Shown here piece after piece: positions 22,596 to 37,800 of a stretch of 64,000 bases of DNA; the stretch's first letter is position 1; each line of letters starts with the position of its first letter. The notes below the pieces were generated by a model. It was not told where the DNA came from. It worked only from the letters and a program-made list of their open reading frames with translations, and searched no databases. The stretch is from NCBI GenBank assembly GCA_905250075.1, contig CAJNOP010000551.1, forward strand, positions 62,001 through 126,000, given 5' to 3'. The DNA is from Rotaria sp. Silwood1 (taxonomy: Eukaryota; Rotifera; Eurotatoria; Philodinida; Philodinidae). Position numbers and translations under genes: made by a program.

Positions 22596-24565
22596 ATGTT
22601 TTTTAGTCGTTGTTTATATAAAATAGCTGAACAAGATCTTGGTCGTCATTTAAATTTACCATTTATTGATAAACTTCGTGTATATGTTCGTGGTGGATAT
22701 GGTGGAAATGGTTTAAAAAAATATGGTGGTATTGGAGGACAAGGTGGTCATGTTCTTATACGTGGTAAACGTCATTTAACATTAAGAAATGTTTATGAAA
22801 AAAATTTAGCTAAACGTTATATAGCATCTAATGGTGAACATAGTAATAAAACATGTTTAAATGCAAAATCAGGTGAAAATTTAATTATTCATGTACCATT
22901 AGGTATACAAGTTTTACGTGATAATGGTCAATTAATAGATGAAATAAATGATATTGATGATCAATGTATTGTAGCACATGGTGGTGATGGAGGAAATTAT
23001 AAAACTTATTTTCAAGGACAATCTGGTGAAGCTACAATGATTAATTTTGATTTAAAATTATTAGCTGATGTTGGGTTAGTAAAACAAACAAACAAAAATT
23101 TTAATTATTTTTCATCGTTTGAGAATAATATAGGAAAAGATAAATGACTGAAAAGTACTTCGATAATAATGTTCATTCATTCTTTCAATTTCTAGAAAGA
23201 ATAAGAAGGTAAAAGACATGATGTCAATTAAGATAATTTGCTTAATTCCTGTAAAAAACAGACATGCAAAATAAACTCTATCATTCCAGAATAATTGTTC
23301 TTAATTCTCCAGGAAAAATATCTGAATCTTTATTCATAAATAAATAAAAATTTGAATATTACGAATATTCTTAATTCAAAATTTGTTGAAGTTTAATTTG
23401 ATTTTTTTTCTTCTTATCTCATTGTCTTTCTTTTAAATTAAATAATAAGTATAAAATTCACGAGAAAAAAAAATAAATCATATAAACAATCATTATTGTA
23501 ATATTCAGCAAAAAAACTTTTGTATGGATCAGTACGTCATTCCAGAGCATGAATAAAGTTCTACGTGATCAGCATCTTATTATTTTGAGTTCCATAAATA
23601 ATTATCAATTTTGCAATATGCATTTGATAATTTATATACAAAAAAAAAAAAAATGTTCAAATTTAGAGAAAGAAATTTGGACCTTCTTCCTCTAGACCTT
23701 GCAGACGTTAATATTATACGATCAAAGACCGTATTTAAATAACATTTGAACTACTTCCTTATTATATTTCTGAAGAGTTAAGTAAAAGAATGATGAAAAA
23801 ATGTTTCCTAAAATAGATACAATAAAACATTAGTATAATAGCAGCTACATGATGTTGTATATTTGCAGTCTCTCTAGAGATTATCCTAATAATTTTCATA
23901 ATAATGAAAAAAACAAACCCCAATGTTTTTTATTTAGTTTTGTTGGCTATCCAAATGCTGGTAAATCAACACTTCTTTCAATGCTTTCTCGTACACAACC
24001 AATAATATCATCTGTACCATTTACTACTTTACATCCTCAAATAGGTTCTGTTCTATTTGATGATGGTCATTCATTTACAATAGCTGATTTACCAGGTCTT
24101 ATTGAAGGATCACATATAAAAATGGGACTTGGTTCAAGATTTTTAAAACATACATTACGATCAAAAATTCTTTTATTTATTATTGATATAAATGGATTTC
24201 AATTAGAATTTCGTTCACCATTACGAACAGCATTTGATTCTATTGTATTTTTAACAAAAGAACTTGAATTATATGAACCATTATTATTAAATAAAACAGC
24301 TATATTAGCTATTAATAAAATTGATCAATTAGATAATAAAAAAAAATTAACTGAACTTTATTATTCATTAAATAATTATAAACAAATATTAAGTAATGAA
24401 TATGAAGATAAATGGTGTCCAAAAAATTTTTTTCATTTTAAACATATTGTTGAAATATCTGGTAAATATGGTACAAATTGTGATCATTTATGTTCTATTT
24501 TAAGACATTCACTTGATGAATATACAAATCGAGAACAAAAGAAAATAAAATTTTCATTATTGTAG
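22596..24565 (+). CDS. GTPBP10: Obg-family GTPase, GTPBP10 orthologue
   Basis: Two exons, 22596-23074 and 23938-24565, joined in phase 2 to 368 residues. In animals GTPBP10 acts in maturation of the large mitochondrial ribosomal subunit. The Obg fold comes first (about residues 20-155): IDKLRVYVRGGYGGNG, a Gly-rich GGIGGQGGHV turn and VAHGGDGGN. The GTPase domain follows: G1 GYPNAGKST (163-171), G3 DLPGLIEG and G4 NKID. The block ILLFIIDINGFQLEFRSPLR closely follows human GTPBP10, which separates it from GTPBP5. The splice restores ADVGFVGYPNAGKS across the P-loop. A T-rich TTTTATAG ends 6 nt before the ATG. The 863-bp intron carries a dispersed repeat also found near 46.5 kb. Only 29 nt separate its stop from the next gene. 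Confidence 0.93.
23690..23850. repeat. Dispersed repeat, copy in GTPBP10 intron
   Basis: Shares several blocks in the same order with 46505-46640: GATCAAAGACNGTAT, AACTACTTCCTTATTATATT (ACGACTTCCTTATTACATT in the other copy) and AATAGCAGCTACA. The copies are diverged, with gaps between blocks. Confidence 0.55.
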
Positions 24566-24594
24566 ATATAAAAAAAAAAAAACAAACTAAAATT
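24560..24594 (+). promoter_or_regulatory. Candidate trans-splice acceptor overlapping the GTPBP10 stop
   Basis: The stop codon TAG (24563-24565) ends the sequence ATTTTCATTATTGTAG, which looks like the 3' splice sites used elsewhere in the window. It is the only AG between the two coding regions that has a T-rich run before it, and it lies 29 nt before the PCID2 ATG. If used for spliced-leader addition, the upstream coding region would end exactly at the downstream mRNA's acceptor. Sequence-based inference only. Confidence 0.4.
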
Positions 24595-27496
24595 ATGACT
24601 AATGATTTTATTTATTGTCGTACACAATCAGATTTTATTGATTCAATATTTGATACAGTTAAACAACATGATGGTTATTTATTAAGTGAATTACTTAATG
24701 TTATACGTATGTATCAAATAGATGATCTTGATTTTAATGATTATATTGAACCAAATTTGGATCAACAATTAATTAATGATCAAGATTTTCTTTGGAAATT
24801 ATTAAGTCAACATCATTGGAGTGTTTGTTATTATTTACATTTAAATGATATTGATCGAGCTTTTCGTCATCAATCAAAAAAATTTTCTTGTCTTATGTCA
24901 ATATTTAATGGATATTTAAATCGTTTATCTAATACAACATTTTCTGATGATATTCATGATACAGATCATCAAATAAATTCATCATTAAATGATGATGAAC
25001 CATCATGGTTATTACCGGTTTTTAATCGTATTGCACATGAATTACGTTTACTTGCTTTACCAGGAAATGATGAATTAAATAATGATGATAATGATACAAC
25101 AGATAATATGAATACAAATAGTACAATACAAACATATAATAGTCAATTAATAAGTGCATTAGGTTCTATACAAAGATTTCCATTAACAAATAAATTACGA
25201 AAAGTTGGCATTTTTATTATTGTTAATCAAATGTTAAAAGCATATTATGCTTTACATAAATTTAATTTATGTACTTATTTCATTTCAAAAAGTAAATAGT
25301 TTTATTCATTATTAAACAAACATATACTAATAGATTCAAATGAGTCTTACGTTTTCAGAAGTTTTTAATCTAAACTTTTATGCATATAGAGCATTCAATT
25401 AGATTAGTTCCTATAAAAAACAAAACTCAGACGTTTTAAACAAAGAATCTTTAAGATATAAGCTTTTAACAATTGTATATTGAATATACTAGACATAGAA
25501 AAGGATTTATATCTTAAAAGTCTTATATATTGTAAAAGATAGTCTAATCAAGTCCAAATTATTTTCCCTTGTAAGTTATCTACGTATTTTTTGTTTTTGC
25601 AAATGTAAACTAATAGATTTTTTATAATAATTCATTATACTTACAAACAAACTAGAAAAAGTCTAAAAAAAAAGGTTAGTATGTATGGATCTTTGAAGCT
25701 GAAAACTTTACTAATAAATATATATGTTGAGTCTTAGAATATCTTGAAATTTTCAGCTGACAATGATGCAGACATCTCGATTTAGAGATGTAAGTCGCCG
25801 CAACGGAATCGTAGATAATTTTAAGAATTTTTTTAGCGCCGTCGGTGCAGAAAGTATAGCAGTCACCGCCGACGGTGTAGATAAACATAAAGTCTATTAG
25901 GCGCCCCCGCTGTTTTACCCGTCGGCTTACATGTCTAATCTCGATAAAAGAATATTCTCTTCGGCTGAAATTTTCATGATATTCTATGGATCATTAGATC
26001 TGATGAATAACTAGAGTTCAAAGAGTCATAGGAACGAACTCTTAGAGAATGTTGTTAGAATCACTAACACACTCTTGTAGACGCGATATTGTCTTAAGCA
26101 GCGCACGTCAATTCTAATGTTCTATAGACATACTGATTCGTCCAAATAATGGTTTATATAAGTCTGTTTTTTTTATTATGATCCATTATACTTAACAGAT
26201 AGAATATCTAAAAGTTAGCAAAGTGAATTTATGGATTAATTCAAGCGTTATATAATAAATATTAATCATTGACAGAAACTAGAGACAGTTATTATCTGGA
26301 AAGTATTTGATAGAAAAATTAATAAGAAATGACAAATTATTATGTGTCATTTTTTTTTTCCCATCTGTCTATAATATATAAAATAATGTCCTTCTTGGAG
26401 AATGTTTCTATTTATGATATGTACTAATGAAAGAAAAAAGAACAGAATTCTCAAGTTATTATTTGTACTTATGTTATTTTCGGATTATGTAAAAAGAGTC
26501 CTTAATGCATGTTTATTTTTTCCGTGTATGTGAAAATTTTTTTTTTTTATTGAATAATCAAACAAATTATGAAATTAATTTTATTCAAAATAGATCATAA
26601 TTATAAAGATTTTATTGATAAAAATTTACTTGTTTATTATTAAGAATGATTATTTTTCTGTTTGATTTATCTTTCTCAATCGTCTTGATAACATATATTT
26701 GCAATACGATTGAGAAAAATAGATAAAAGAAAAGAAGTTCGCCTTAAGTATCAAAGCTAATCCCTAGACATTCTTCAAAAAAAATATATGTTTATTTTTT
26801 GTTTTTCTAGCTGATCGTCCATTAAAACAATATATGCAAGAAGAAAATACACAACAAGAACGTCGTTTTTCATCTTATGTATTAACATATCGTTATTTTC
26901 TTGGTAAACATTTATTACTTCAACATAATTATAAATCAGCTATTGAACATTTTGATTATGTATTTACAAATTGTTTTGATTCAAAAAAAAGTGGTAGTAT
27001 TAAAAATAAACAACAATCATTATTATATTTAGTTCTAGTTAAAATGTTACATGGTTCAACACCTAAAATGGATATACTTGAAAAATATCAATTAAATGAA
27101 TTAATTGATTTAATTGAACCAATACGTATTGGTTCATTAAAATTATTTATTGATAAAATAAAACAATATGAACAATTTCTATTTAATAGTGGTTTATTTT
27201 TTTTAATTGAAAATTTAAAATTAATAACAATAAGAAATTTATTTCGTATGTATATATATCAAATTGATCAACAACAAACAGATAAAATACCATTAGAAAC
27301 AACATTATTATTATTATTAAATTATGGTTTTGATAAAGAAAATTTTTTTACAATTAATGAACTTATTGATATATTAAATAGTATGATACAAAAAGGGATG
27401 ATTAAAGGTTATATATCATATAAATTTCGAACATTAGTTGTTAGTAGAAAAGATCCATTTCCAAAAAATTTTCGTTTTACTTCATTATTAAATTAA
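24595..27496 (+). CDS. PCID2: PCI-domain protein 2 (TREX-2 subunit, yeast Thp1 orthologue)
   Basis: Exons 24595-25291 and 26811-27496, joined in phase 1 to 460 residues. PCID2 works with GANP/Sac3, ENY2, centrin and DSS1/SEM1 in nuclear mRNA export. The N-terminal half is helical and carries an insertion of acidic and Asn-rich residues (NNDDNDTTDNMN) absent from the ~400-residue human protein. Conserved blocks appear in order: NKLRKVGIFIIVNQMLKAYY, then TYRYFLGKHLLLQHNYKSAI, LVLVKMLHGSTPKMDILEKY, LIENLKLITIRNLFRMYIYQ, and the winged-helix end GMIKGYISYKFRTLVVSRKDPFP, which follows the human C-terminus. The 1519-bp intron contains a foldback element at 25735-25986. The tight 29-nt spacing after GTPBP10 suggests a shared transcript. 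Confidence 0.93.
25735..25986. mobile_element. Foldback element in PCID2 intron
   Basis: Left arm 25735-25802 and right arm 25918-25986 are reverse complements with mismatches: AGAATATCTTGAAATTTTCAGC against GCTGAAATTTTCATGATATTC, and CTCGATTTAGAGATGTAAGT against its complement. The inside holds a GC-rich pair, GCGCCGTCGGTG and CACCGCCGACGG. It stands out from the AT-rich intron. No coding capacity. Confidence 0.6.
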
Positions 27497-27584
27497 ATAT
27501 ATCATGTAATTTTTTTTTTTTTTTGTATGTATATATATATATATTCTAGATAGATTTTTCCTATATTGTTTATCTTTTATAATC

Positions 27585-28690
27585 ATGTCTCATCTACCAT
27601 CATCTCATGAAGGAGATCATCATACACATACATATATTCCAAGACGAGAACGAACACTTTCGCAGTAAGATATTCAATATTTACTTATGATTTTTACGTG
27701 TGATTGCATGGAGGATAAAGACAGTTTTGATACACTTCTGATTTTAGGATCTTCAGGAAATTTTTGGATAAGGGTGTATCATTTATTTTACGACTTTTTT
27801 TATGATCTAGTCCGGTCCATAATGACCCGAATCTGAAGAAAATTTTGTCTTTTTTCTAAATGGAGAGCTATTGTATATTGTTTGTCTTTCAGAAAAAAGT
27901 GATGATCCGGGGGGAAGGGGCGAAGGAGCGCGCAAACTTTGCTCCTCAAGGATGAGAATAAAATTTTTGGGCCGGGCGACCTAACCCGACAAAATATTTG
28001 ATTGGACGAGGTGGTCCATATCGAGGCTTGTTTTTTTGTTCTGTTTGGAATATCAGATGTTGTATACAAAATGAAAACTATCAGTACGAGATGCTATTGA
28101 TAGGTACAGTAGACTGATGGTTTATTGTCAGCATCGTATCTCTAGAGGTGAGTTCATCTTTTACGAAAATTTTCATTTATCTCAATCGAATTTGTAATGT
28201 TTTATTATATTTTTCTAATTGCAAATTGAATTTTAATTTAGATGTGAACGTACATTACAAAGTCCAAGTTATGAAGGTGTAATTGATGAATTTTGTCGTG
28301 AAAAAGGTTATGGTCATATTCAACCAAAAGATAATCCAAAAGAACTTATTTTTGTTCATGTATCTGAGTAAATATTATTATTTTCTTCTTTTTTTTTTAT
28401 TTTATATTTATTTCTTTTATTAATCTAGTATTGATGATGATTATGTTCCAAAAAAAGGTGATATTGTATCATTTAAAAAAATGTTAATGCCACCAAAAAA
28501 TGAAAAAGTTATGGCTGTTCATATAAAACTTCTTCATTTAGCTGAAGGTGTTAAACATGAATCATGGGAAGAAGCTGTTGAACATGATATTGAACATCGA
28601 CGACCATCACGATCAGAGTCACTTCAACTCACACATGAATCAAATGTTCATCCTGATCATGTTCAACATTCAATTTCTCATGCTGATTAA
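27585..28690 (+). CDS. CARHSP1: Cold-shock-domain RNA-binding protein, CARHSP1/CSDC2 type
   Basis: Exons 27585-27664, 28242-28367 and 28429-28690, joined to 155 residues, close to human CARHSP1 (147). It binds single-stranded RNA or DNA and in vertebrates stabilises mRNAs. The N-terminal Ser/Arg stretch RRERTLSQ corresponds to the phosphorylated RTRTFS segment. The cold-shock domain follows: GVIDEFCREKGYGHIQP (RNP1), ELIFVHVSDIDDDYVP (RNP2), MPPKNEKVMAV and LLHLAEGVKHESW, a block diagnostic for this subfamily. RNP1 has His where the family normally has Phe (KGYGHI for KGxGFI). The C-terminus is extended and His-rich. The coding region starts 88 nt after PCID2, with a T-rich TATTCTAG acceptor-like site 35 nt before the ATG. 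Confidence 0.92.
27900..27990. repeat. GC-rich island in CARHSP1 intron 1
   Basis: A patch with CCGGGGGGAAGGGGCGAAGG and GGGCCGGGCGACC stands in the middle of a 577-bp AT-rich intron. It is probably part of an inserted repeat, though no ends were found. Confidence 0.4.
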
Positions 28691-28946
28691 AAAAAACAAA
28701 ATGATATCTTTATGATTATTAAAGACTAGATTGATTGACTTCACAAAAAACAAAAAAAAAAAGTTTTTGGTTTTTTCTTTCTTGTTCATATACATTTGCA
28801 TGTCTTGTGTGATCATTTTTTTTTTTTCTGCTCCTATGATTATGATGAGAAAAAGAACGGAATATATAATTCTTTCTTACTTGGGAAAAAAAACAAACAA
28901 ATAGACCAACACATCAGTCTAATTAATTTCTTTTCTTTTTTTTTTT

Positions 28947-29046
28947 NNNNNNNNNNNNNNNNNNNNNNNNNNNNNNNNNNNNNNNNNNNNNNNNNNNNNN
29001 NNNNNNNNNNNNNNNNNNNNNNNNNNNNNNNNNNNNNNNNNNNNNN
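28947..29046. other. Assembly gap of 100 N
   Basis: Flanked by a T run on the left and an A run on the right. It probably holds the first exon of PSMC1. The round length suggests an unsized gap. Confidence 0.95.
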
Positions 29047-29088
29047 AAAAAAAAAAACAACATGGATTTGAAATTGATCTTCTTCTAG

Positions 29089-31885
<2,797 letters not shown>

Positions 31886-34857
31886 ATTAACAACATCTGA
31901 CAATAGGAAAACTCTTTTGTTTTTTTGATTCCAATATTCTTTTGTTTTCTTTTATGTAATGTTGGTTTTTATTCTCGAAAAAAAAAAATAAATAAACTTG
32001 AAAATTTTACAAGAAGTATAAAAATATTCTATAGTATTCAATCGATTAGATAAGTTAATATTTACTTTTATCATATAGCAAAATTTATCTAATGATTTTC
32101 GAATAGTAAAATAAAAATAAGTTATTTATTTTGATTAAAAATTTTTCATTCGTTATATTTATTATAGAGCTTGCAAACTAATCGATATATTTTCAATATT
32201 TAGATTTAGCTTTTGATATTTATTTATACTTCAAATCATTGTTTCATAATAGTAATAATGATCTAAAAAAATTGAATCTTTTCGATCATTTTCTGTATAT
32301 CAATTTGAAGATAATATAATCTTGAATAACAAACCGAAAAAAAAAACTTCCCTTTGAGTACTACATAGATCAATCAGTCTTATCGTTACTATACTATCAC
32401 TGAAAGTTTCTTGATCCTTGATAATTCAATGGGTTTTAATGCAAATGATTACCGTTGGAGTGTGTTTTGTTCAATAACTTTCTAATCATTTTAGCTCGTT
32501 TTGCATTGTAAAAAAAATTCAAATGACTACCACGTGCTGGAAACTTATTCACATCACTGGAGTCTTTTGTTCGATTTGAATCACAAAGAATCTATTCACA
32601 CTTTGAGGACAGAACTATTTTTCAATTGAAAAATGGTTCTTTCATCAATTTATTGTATGTGAATCAAAATGATTACATAAAAGCCTTATGACAATATATC
32701 AAGATAAGAAAAAAAGTGATCATGGCGTCATACAGAGCAGAAAGAAAAGAGAAGATCTGAGAAGCATCTATATGACAGGAAGAAAAAGAGGAAAGATATG
32801 CATGCGATGGTAGCTAAAACGACCTATTACCTTACAGATGATAATAGTTTTATGAGAAACAAACATTTTCCTTACTGAAAAATAGGTGGTACAACCCTTG
32901 TACCACCGGTTCCAAAGGGTTAAAGATCTAGACCAATTATTATTAGCCATCGTTAATTACTGTAAACGAGTGTTTATGCACTATAGGTAGCTACTTTTAT
33001 GCCGTATGCAATATCATATTTTTTACTTACTGCAAAATGTCGAAAACATGCTGTAATGTTGCCCTACTGTTGACCTGTATTTCATTTTAAACGAAGTGTA
33101 TCCTTCAACTAGGACAACTCAGATTATTGCAATTACTTTAGAAGTGTTCAGAAGAGTGTGAAATAACTTACAGATGTTTTTTTTCCTTTCGTTTCATAAT
33201 CACACATTTTCTTTCTATATAGAAAAATGAGAAAATACTTCTTAGAAAAAAATTTACATATCTAATTGAATTATTCATTGATACTTTGATTTTAAATTAA
33301 AAAAAAAAGAAAAATTCCGATTCCAGCATCTATTGAATTGATCAAAAGGCATTTGATTTTATTGTGATTATTCACATTATATTTTACATGATAAGTATTC
33401 GGTAAGAATTTATTAAAAAGAAACTAATATATTGAATTAATAAACATTCATTGATATTTCAAACTGTTCTATTGAATAACATTTATATGAATAATTATCT
33501 CTTAGTACTATTATAATACATGTATTCATTAGTCACAGCATGTTTTTATTCCATATATATCATTATTACCAATACATGGTATTATTACAGTTTTCTTTTT
33601 TCTTATATATCCTTTGTCTCAATGTCATCATGTCTGGATACAAAACAATTTGATTGTATATAACTATAGTGAAAATATAAAAAGATCGAGTTTCTAAAAT
33701 ATTAAGCCATTAAATTATGTAAAAGTACTTTTTTAATATCATCGCATGCAAAAGAAACATTGTACAAATGGAATACTTATATAGTTACACGAAATGGTTT
33801 TCTAAATCAAGTAATGACAATGTTATTCATTTTCAATTGTTAAATATTTATATCAAAAGAAAGTCTCATGTTGCATGTTTGTCCACATAAATTGACGGTA
33901 TCAGAAAGTAGCCAAATATTTAAGTTTCAAACAACGATCGATAGAACCTGTCAGTTTCAAAAATTTTTAGATCCGATAGGTTCTAACTGTTGATATAACG
34001 CACATTACACTCGATAGTTTACCCTCGAATTGAATTACATGAGAAATTTACGCTCGAAGTAGTGTTCTTAACACCAGTTGCTTAAACAAAGGTATAAATC
34101 ATCATTTTAGTTAATATACAAAGTTGGTATTTTGTTTTGTTTTTATTGTACATAGGATATGACAACGATTTTTTCGTTAAATATATTGAAGAACTTCCGA
34201 AGTTGAAGATTACATATAGATTAATTCAATCACTAAAATTAACTTTATAAGTTAACATAAAACTTTGTATCTTATTATCGTTTTCTTCCTTGTTATCAAG
34301 ATCTTAAATCTATGATTGAATTAAATAAATTCTATTTCGGTGACATCTTTTTAAATGAAAAACTTTATATTTATCTTTTAATTGGCTATTGTAAATATAT
34401 TCGTTTTTGATAATTTTAATAGTAGGCCGGCCGTTTATCCATTACTTTTAACGATCTATCACATGATTCATATGTCTATATTCAGTTCAATCGAATAGAA
34501 AAAGAAAAGGGCAAAAAGTTTATTATATACTTCTTTAGCCTTGTTTAATTCAAGGACAATAATGATGTACTTATATTTGTTTTATATGGGTCATTCACAT
34601 GACTTTTCTTTCCTACTATTACGTTTTCATTATCGTTTATTTATTTTAAAATATGCTTCAAACATATATCTTTTACACACACCTTCTTTATATATATAAA
34701 GATCATTTAGTATATTTACAAGATACAATTGAAAAGATAAATTTTTGTAGTTGATATCTTCAATGAAAGAATAGAAAATATTCTTCATTTTTATTTTCTT
34801 TGTAGATTTATTTATTTTAATAAAAACGAAAAAAAAGATATAATTACTTAATTTTAA
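31886..34857. other. 3-kb intergenic stretch between PSMC1 and the patatin lipase
   Basis: Very AT-rich, no supportable gene. It includes a PSMC1 AATAAA near 31988 and a short perfect palindrome at 32885-32907 (10-bp arms GGTGGTACAA, 3-nt loop). The lipase promoter and leader should lie at the right end; a T-rich TTTGTAG ends at 34805. Confidence 0.5.
32885..32907. repeat. Perfect short palindrome
   Basis: GGTGGTACAA, a CCC loop, then TTGTACCACC. Isolated in AT-rich DNA. No function is implied by the sequence alone. Confidence 0.5.
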
Positions 34858-37800
34858 ATGGTTCTTAAATTAAATTCATCTTCAATTAATTTATCATTAG
34901 CTGGTTGTGGATTTTTAGGTGTTTATCATATTGGTGTTGTATGTGCATTTAAAGAACATGCACCAGAAGTTCTTAATATTAAAATGGCTGGTTGTTCAGC
35001 AGGTGCACTTGTTGCAGCATGTGCAATGAGTGGTTGTTGTCTTGGACAAATGTGTAGTGATGCACTTGAAATAGCTGTACGTGCACGAAGTCGTGCATTA
35101 GGACCATTACATCCAACATTTAGTATAGTTGATATTATACGTAATGGTTTACGTAGAATTTTACCACCAAATGCACATGAATTATGTTCAGGACGTTTAT
35201 TTATATCATTAACACGTTGGAAAGATAATAAAAATTTTATTATTAATCATTATCATAATCGTGAAGAACTTATACAAGTACTTATTTGTTCAAGTTTTGT
35301 ACCATATTGGTCAGGAATAATTCCACATAAGTTTCGTGGCGAAGTAAAAATAAATAAAGCATTTTTTTTGTTTTTGTTTCTAAAGAATATATTTTTATTT
35401 TTTCGTTAGTATTATTGGGATGGTGGTTTAACAAATAATAATCCAATTATTGATGGAAATACTATTTTAGTATCACCATTTGCTGGTGAAAGTGATATTT
35501 GTCCACGTGATGAATCAGGATCATTCTATAGTATTGATTTTCGAGGTAAATAAAAAAAAAAAATATTTTTAATAAAAAAAAAAATGTTTTGTTTTTTGTT
35601 ATTCATTTCATTAGGAACAGATATTTCATGTACACAAGAAAATTTATATCGTTTAACTCATGCTTTATTTCCGCCAAGTTTATCAGTATTAAAAGAAATT
35701 TGTTGGCGTGGTTATATTGATGGTTTAAAATTTTTACAAACACGAAGTATTAAGAGAATTTGAATTATTTGATTGAGTATTTGCGAACAGAACTATTTTT
35801 TTAGACTTTTCAATGTTGAAATACGAGAGACTCTGAAAAATAGTAAAAGAGAATGATTATCTCTTATTATTTTGCTTATATTTCCATCACTTAGGTATAT
35901 TTTAAAATTCCTATTATTTTCTTTAAAAGTTATGAACTATCTTCTTATCGATTTAATTAAATAAGTTAGCTTTTTTTTTTTGTTATTATTGGTAGAAGTT
36001 TATTCATCCGGATAACATAAGCAAATACTAATGTTAAATATTTATGTTTGTTTTTCTATGAAAATAATGTTATCTGTTATCAAACAAAAAAAAACAAAAA
36101 AAATTACATATGCGATATTTCACAGATAATATTTACTTGTGATCTAAAAGAATAATAAGAACAAGTCAAAACGAACTTTATAAAATAGTTCTTTTTTTTT
36201 TTGTTTATGTATACAGAATAAATTTTCAAAATTTAATGAGTTTAAAAGTCAATAATTACCAAATTTTGAACTTTTTAAGTATAGATTTCTGATTTTACAA
36301 GAAAATTAGTATTTTATTTATATTGTACAAATTTCACCATTAAAACTGATAAGTTGGAAAATTTGTTCTGTGTATATCAAAAACGAACTATTGATAAAGT
36401 TCGTTCTGACTTACTCTTATTATTCTCTGAGAGGACAATTGAAAATTATCTATGAAACGCTACGTATGCACTTTTTTTTCCTATTTGATAACAGATGACT
36501 TTGTTTTCGTAATATCAATAATACTTAACATAAGTATTTGCTTGACTTATCTGTATGAAAAAAAAAACAAAAAAAACTGAATGAACTTCTATCAATAACT
36601 GAAAAAATAGACCTATTTAATTGAATGGATATGCAGATATTTCATTTTTTATTGTAGTACTATTTATGGTCTACACTATATTTTAATAGCAAAGTTGTTT
36701 TTATATGCTCTTTCAAATGAGATATTATTCAAACAATAAAGATGATCGTTTTCTTTTTCTTTTTTCATTTCTCAGAGTTCGTCATATTTCAATATTTACA
36801 ATTTCATCAAAATAAATTACAGAAGTCCAAAAAAAAAGGAAATTTTTCATAATTATAGTTTAATATTAAAAATTAATCGACATAAGAGAAAAAAAAAAGG
36901 ATCAACTATCTCGATAAGCTCGTATAATTTTGTTTCTTAAAACTTAATTTTATATTTATTAAAATTGTTTAGATATGATAAAATCTTCACATTTAAGTAC
37001 AAAAACAACAATATCATCTGTACTCGGTAGTGATTATACAGAACCAGCTAATGAAGAAGAAAAACAATTACGTAATGGTGGAGTTTTACATGATGTTGAT
37101 AAAATGTATGAAAAATCACATGATATTGATGATAAATTAATTGGTTCTGAATATTCATCAGATGAAGAACTTGAAAAATTAAATAATCAAATTAATTTTA
37201 GTTCATTTTGTGAAAAAATTACAAGAAAAAAAGATTTACCAACACCACTTTTTGCTGGTTAGATATGTTCTTATTTTTTTTTTTATAAAATTTGTTTTGT
37301 TTTTCTTTTGTTATAGTATTTGCTGATGCAAGACAAAAAGTTGAAGATCCTATTGGACGTTATTTTACAGAATCAAATGTTTATAAAGTTTGGTCATTAT
37401 TAACTTTACCAATTACATTACCAATTGATCTTACTTATACAACAATGAAAAGGTAAAATAAACTATTTAATTTTTACATATCAATATTCACCTATTATTT
37501 TATACATTTAAGTAGAAAGTTAAATAATATAAATTGAATATTTCACGGTCTAATTAAGTGAGTTTTAATAAAATTATACTCCTCTTTAGTGAACACTTTT
37601 GACAAGTTTGAAGGACGTTCAGTATAGAGAGATTACATTATATCTATAGTATTGTAATAGATGTGAATAAACAGAAGAAAGGTGTGGGTATGGGTAAAGA
37701 TAAGACACACCCACACGCCGCACATCGAATGGCGTATAAAAAAATCAATTTTTTTCTCAAGTTTTGATTTGCAAAGGGTTCATATACTGTTTATAATCCG

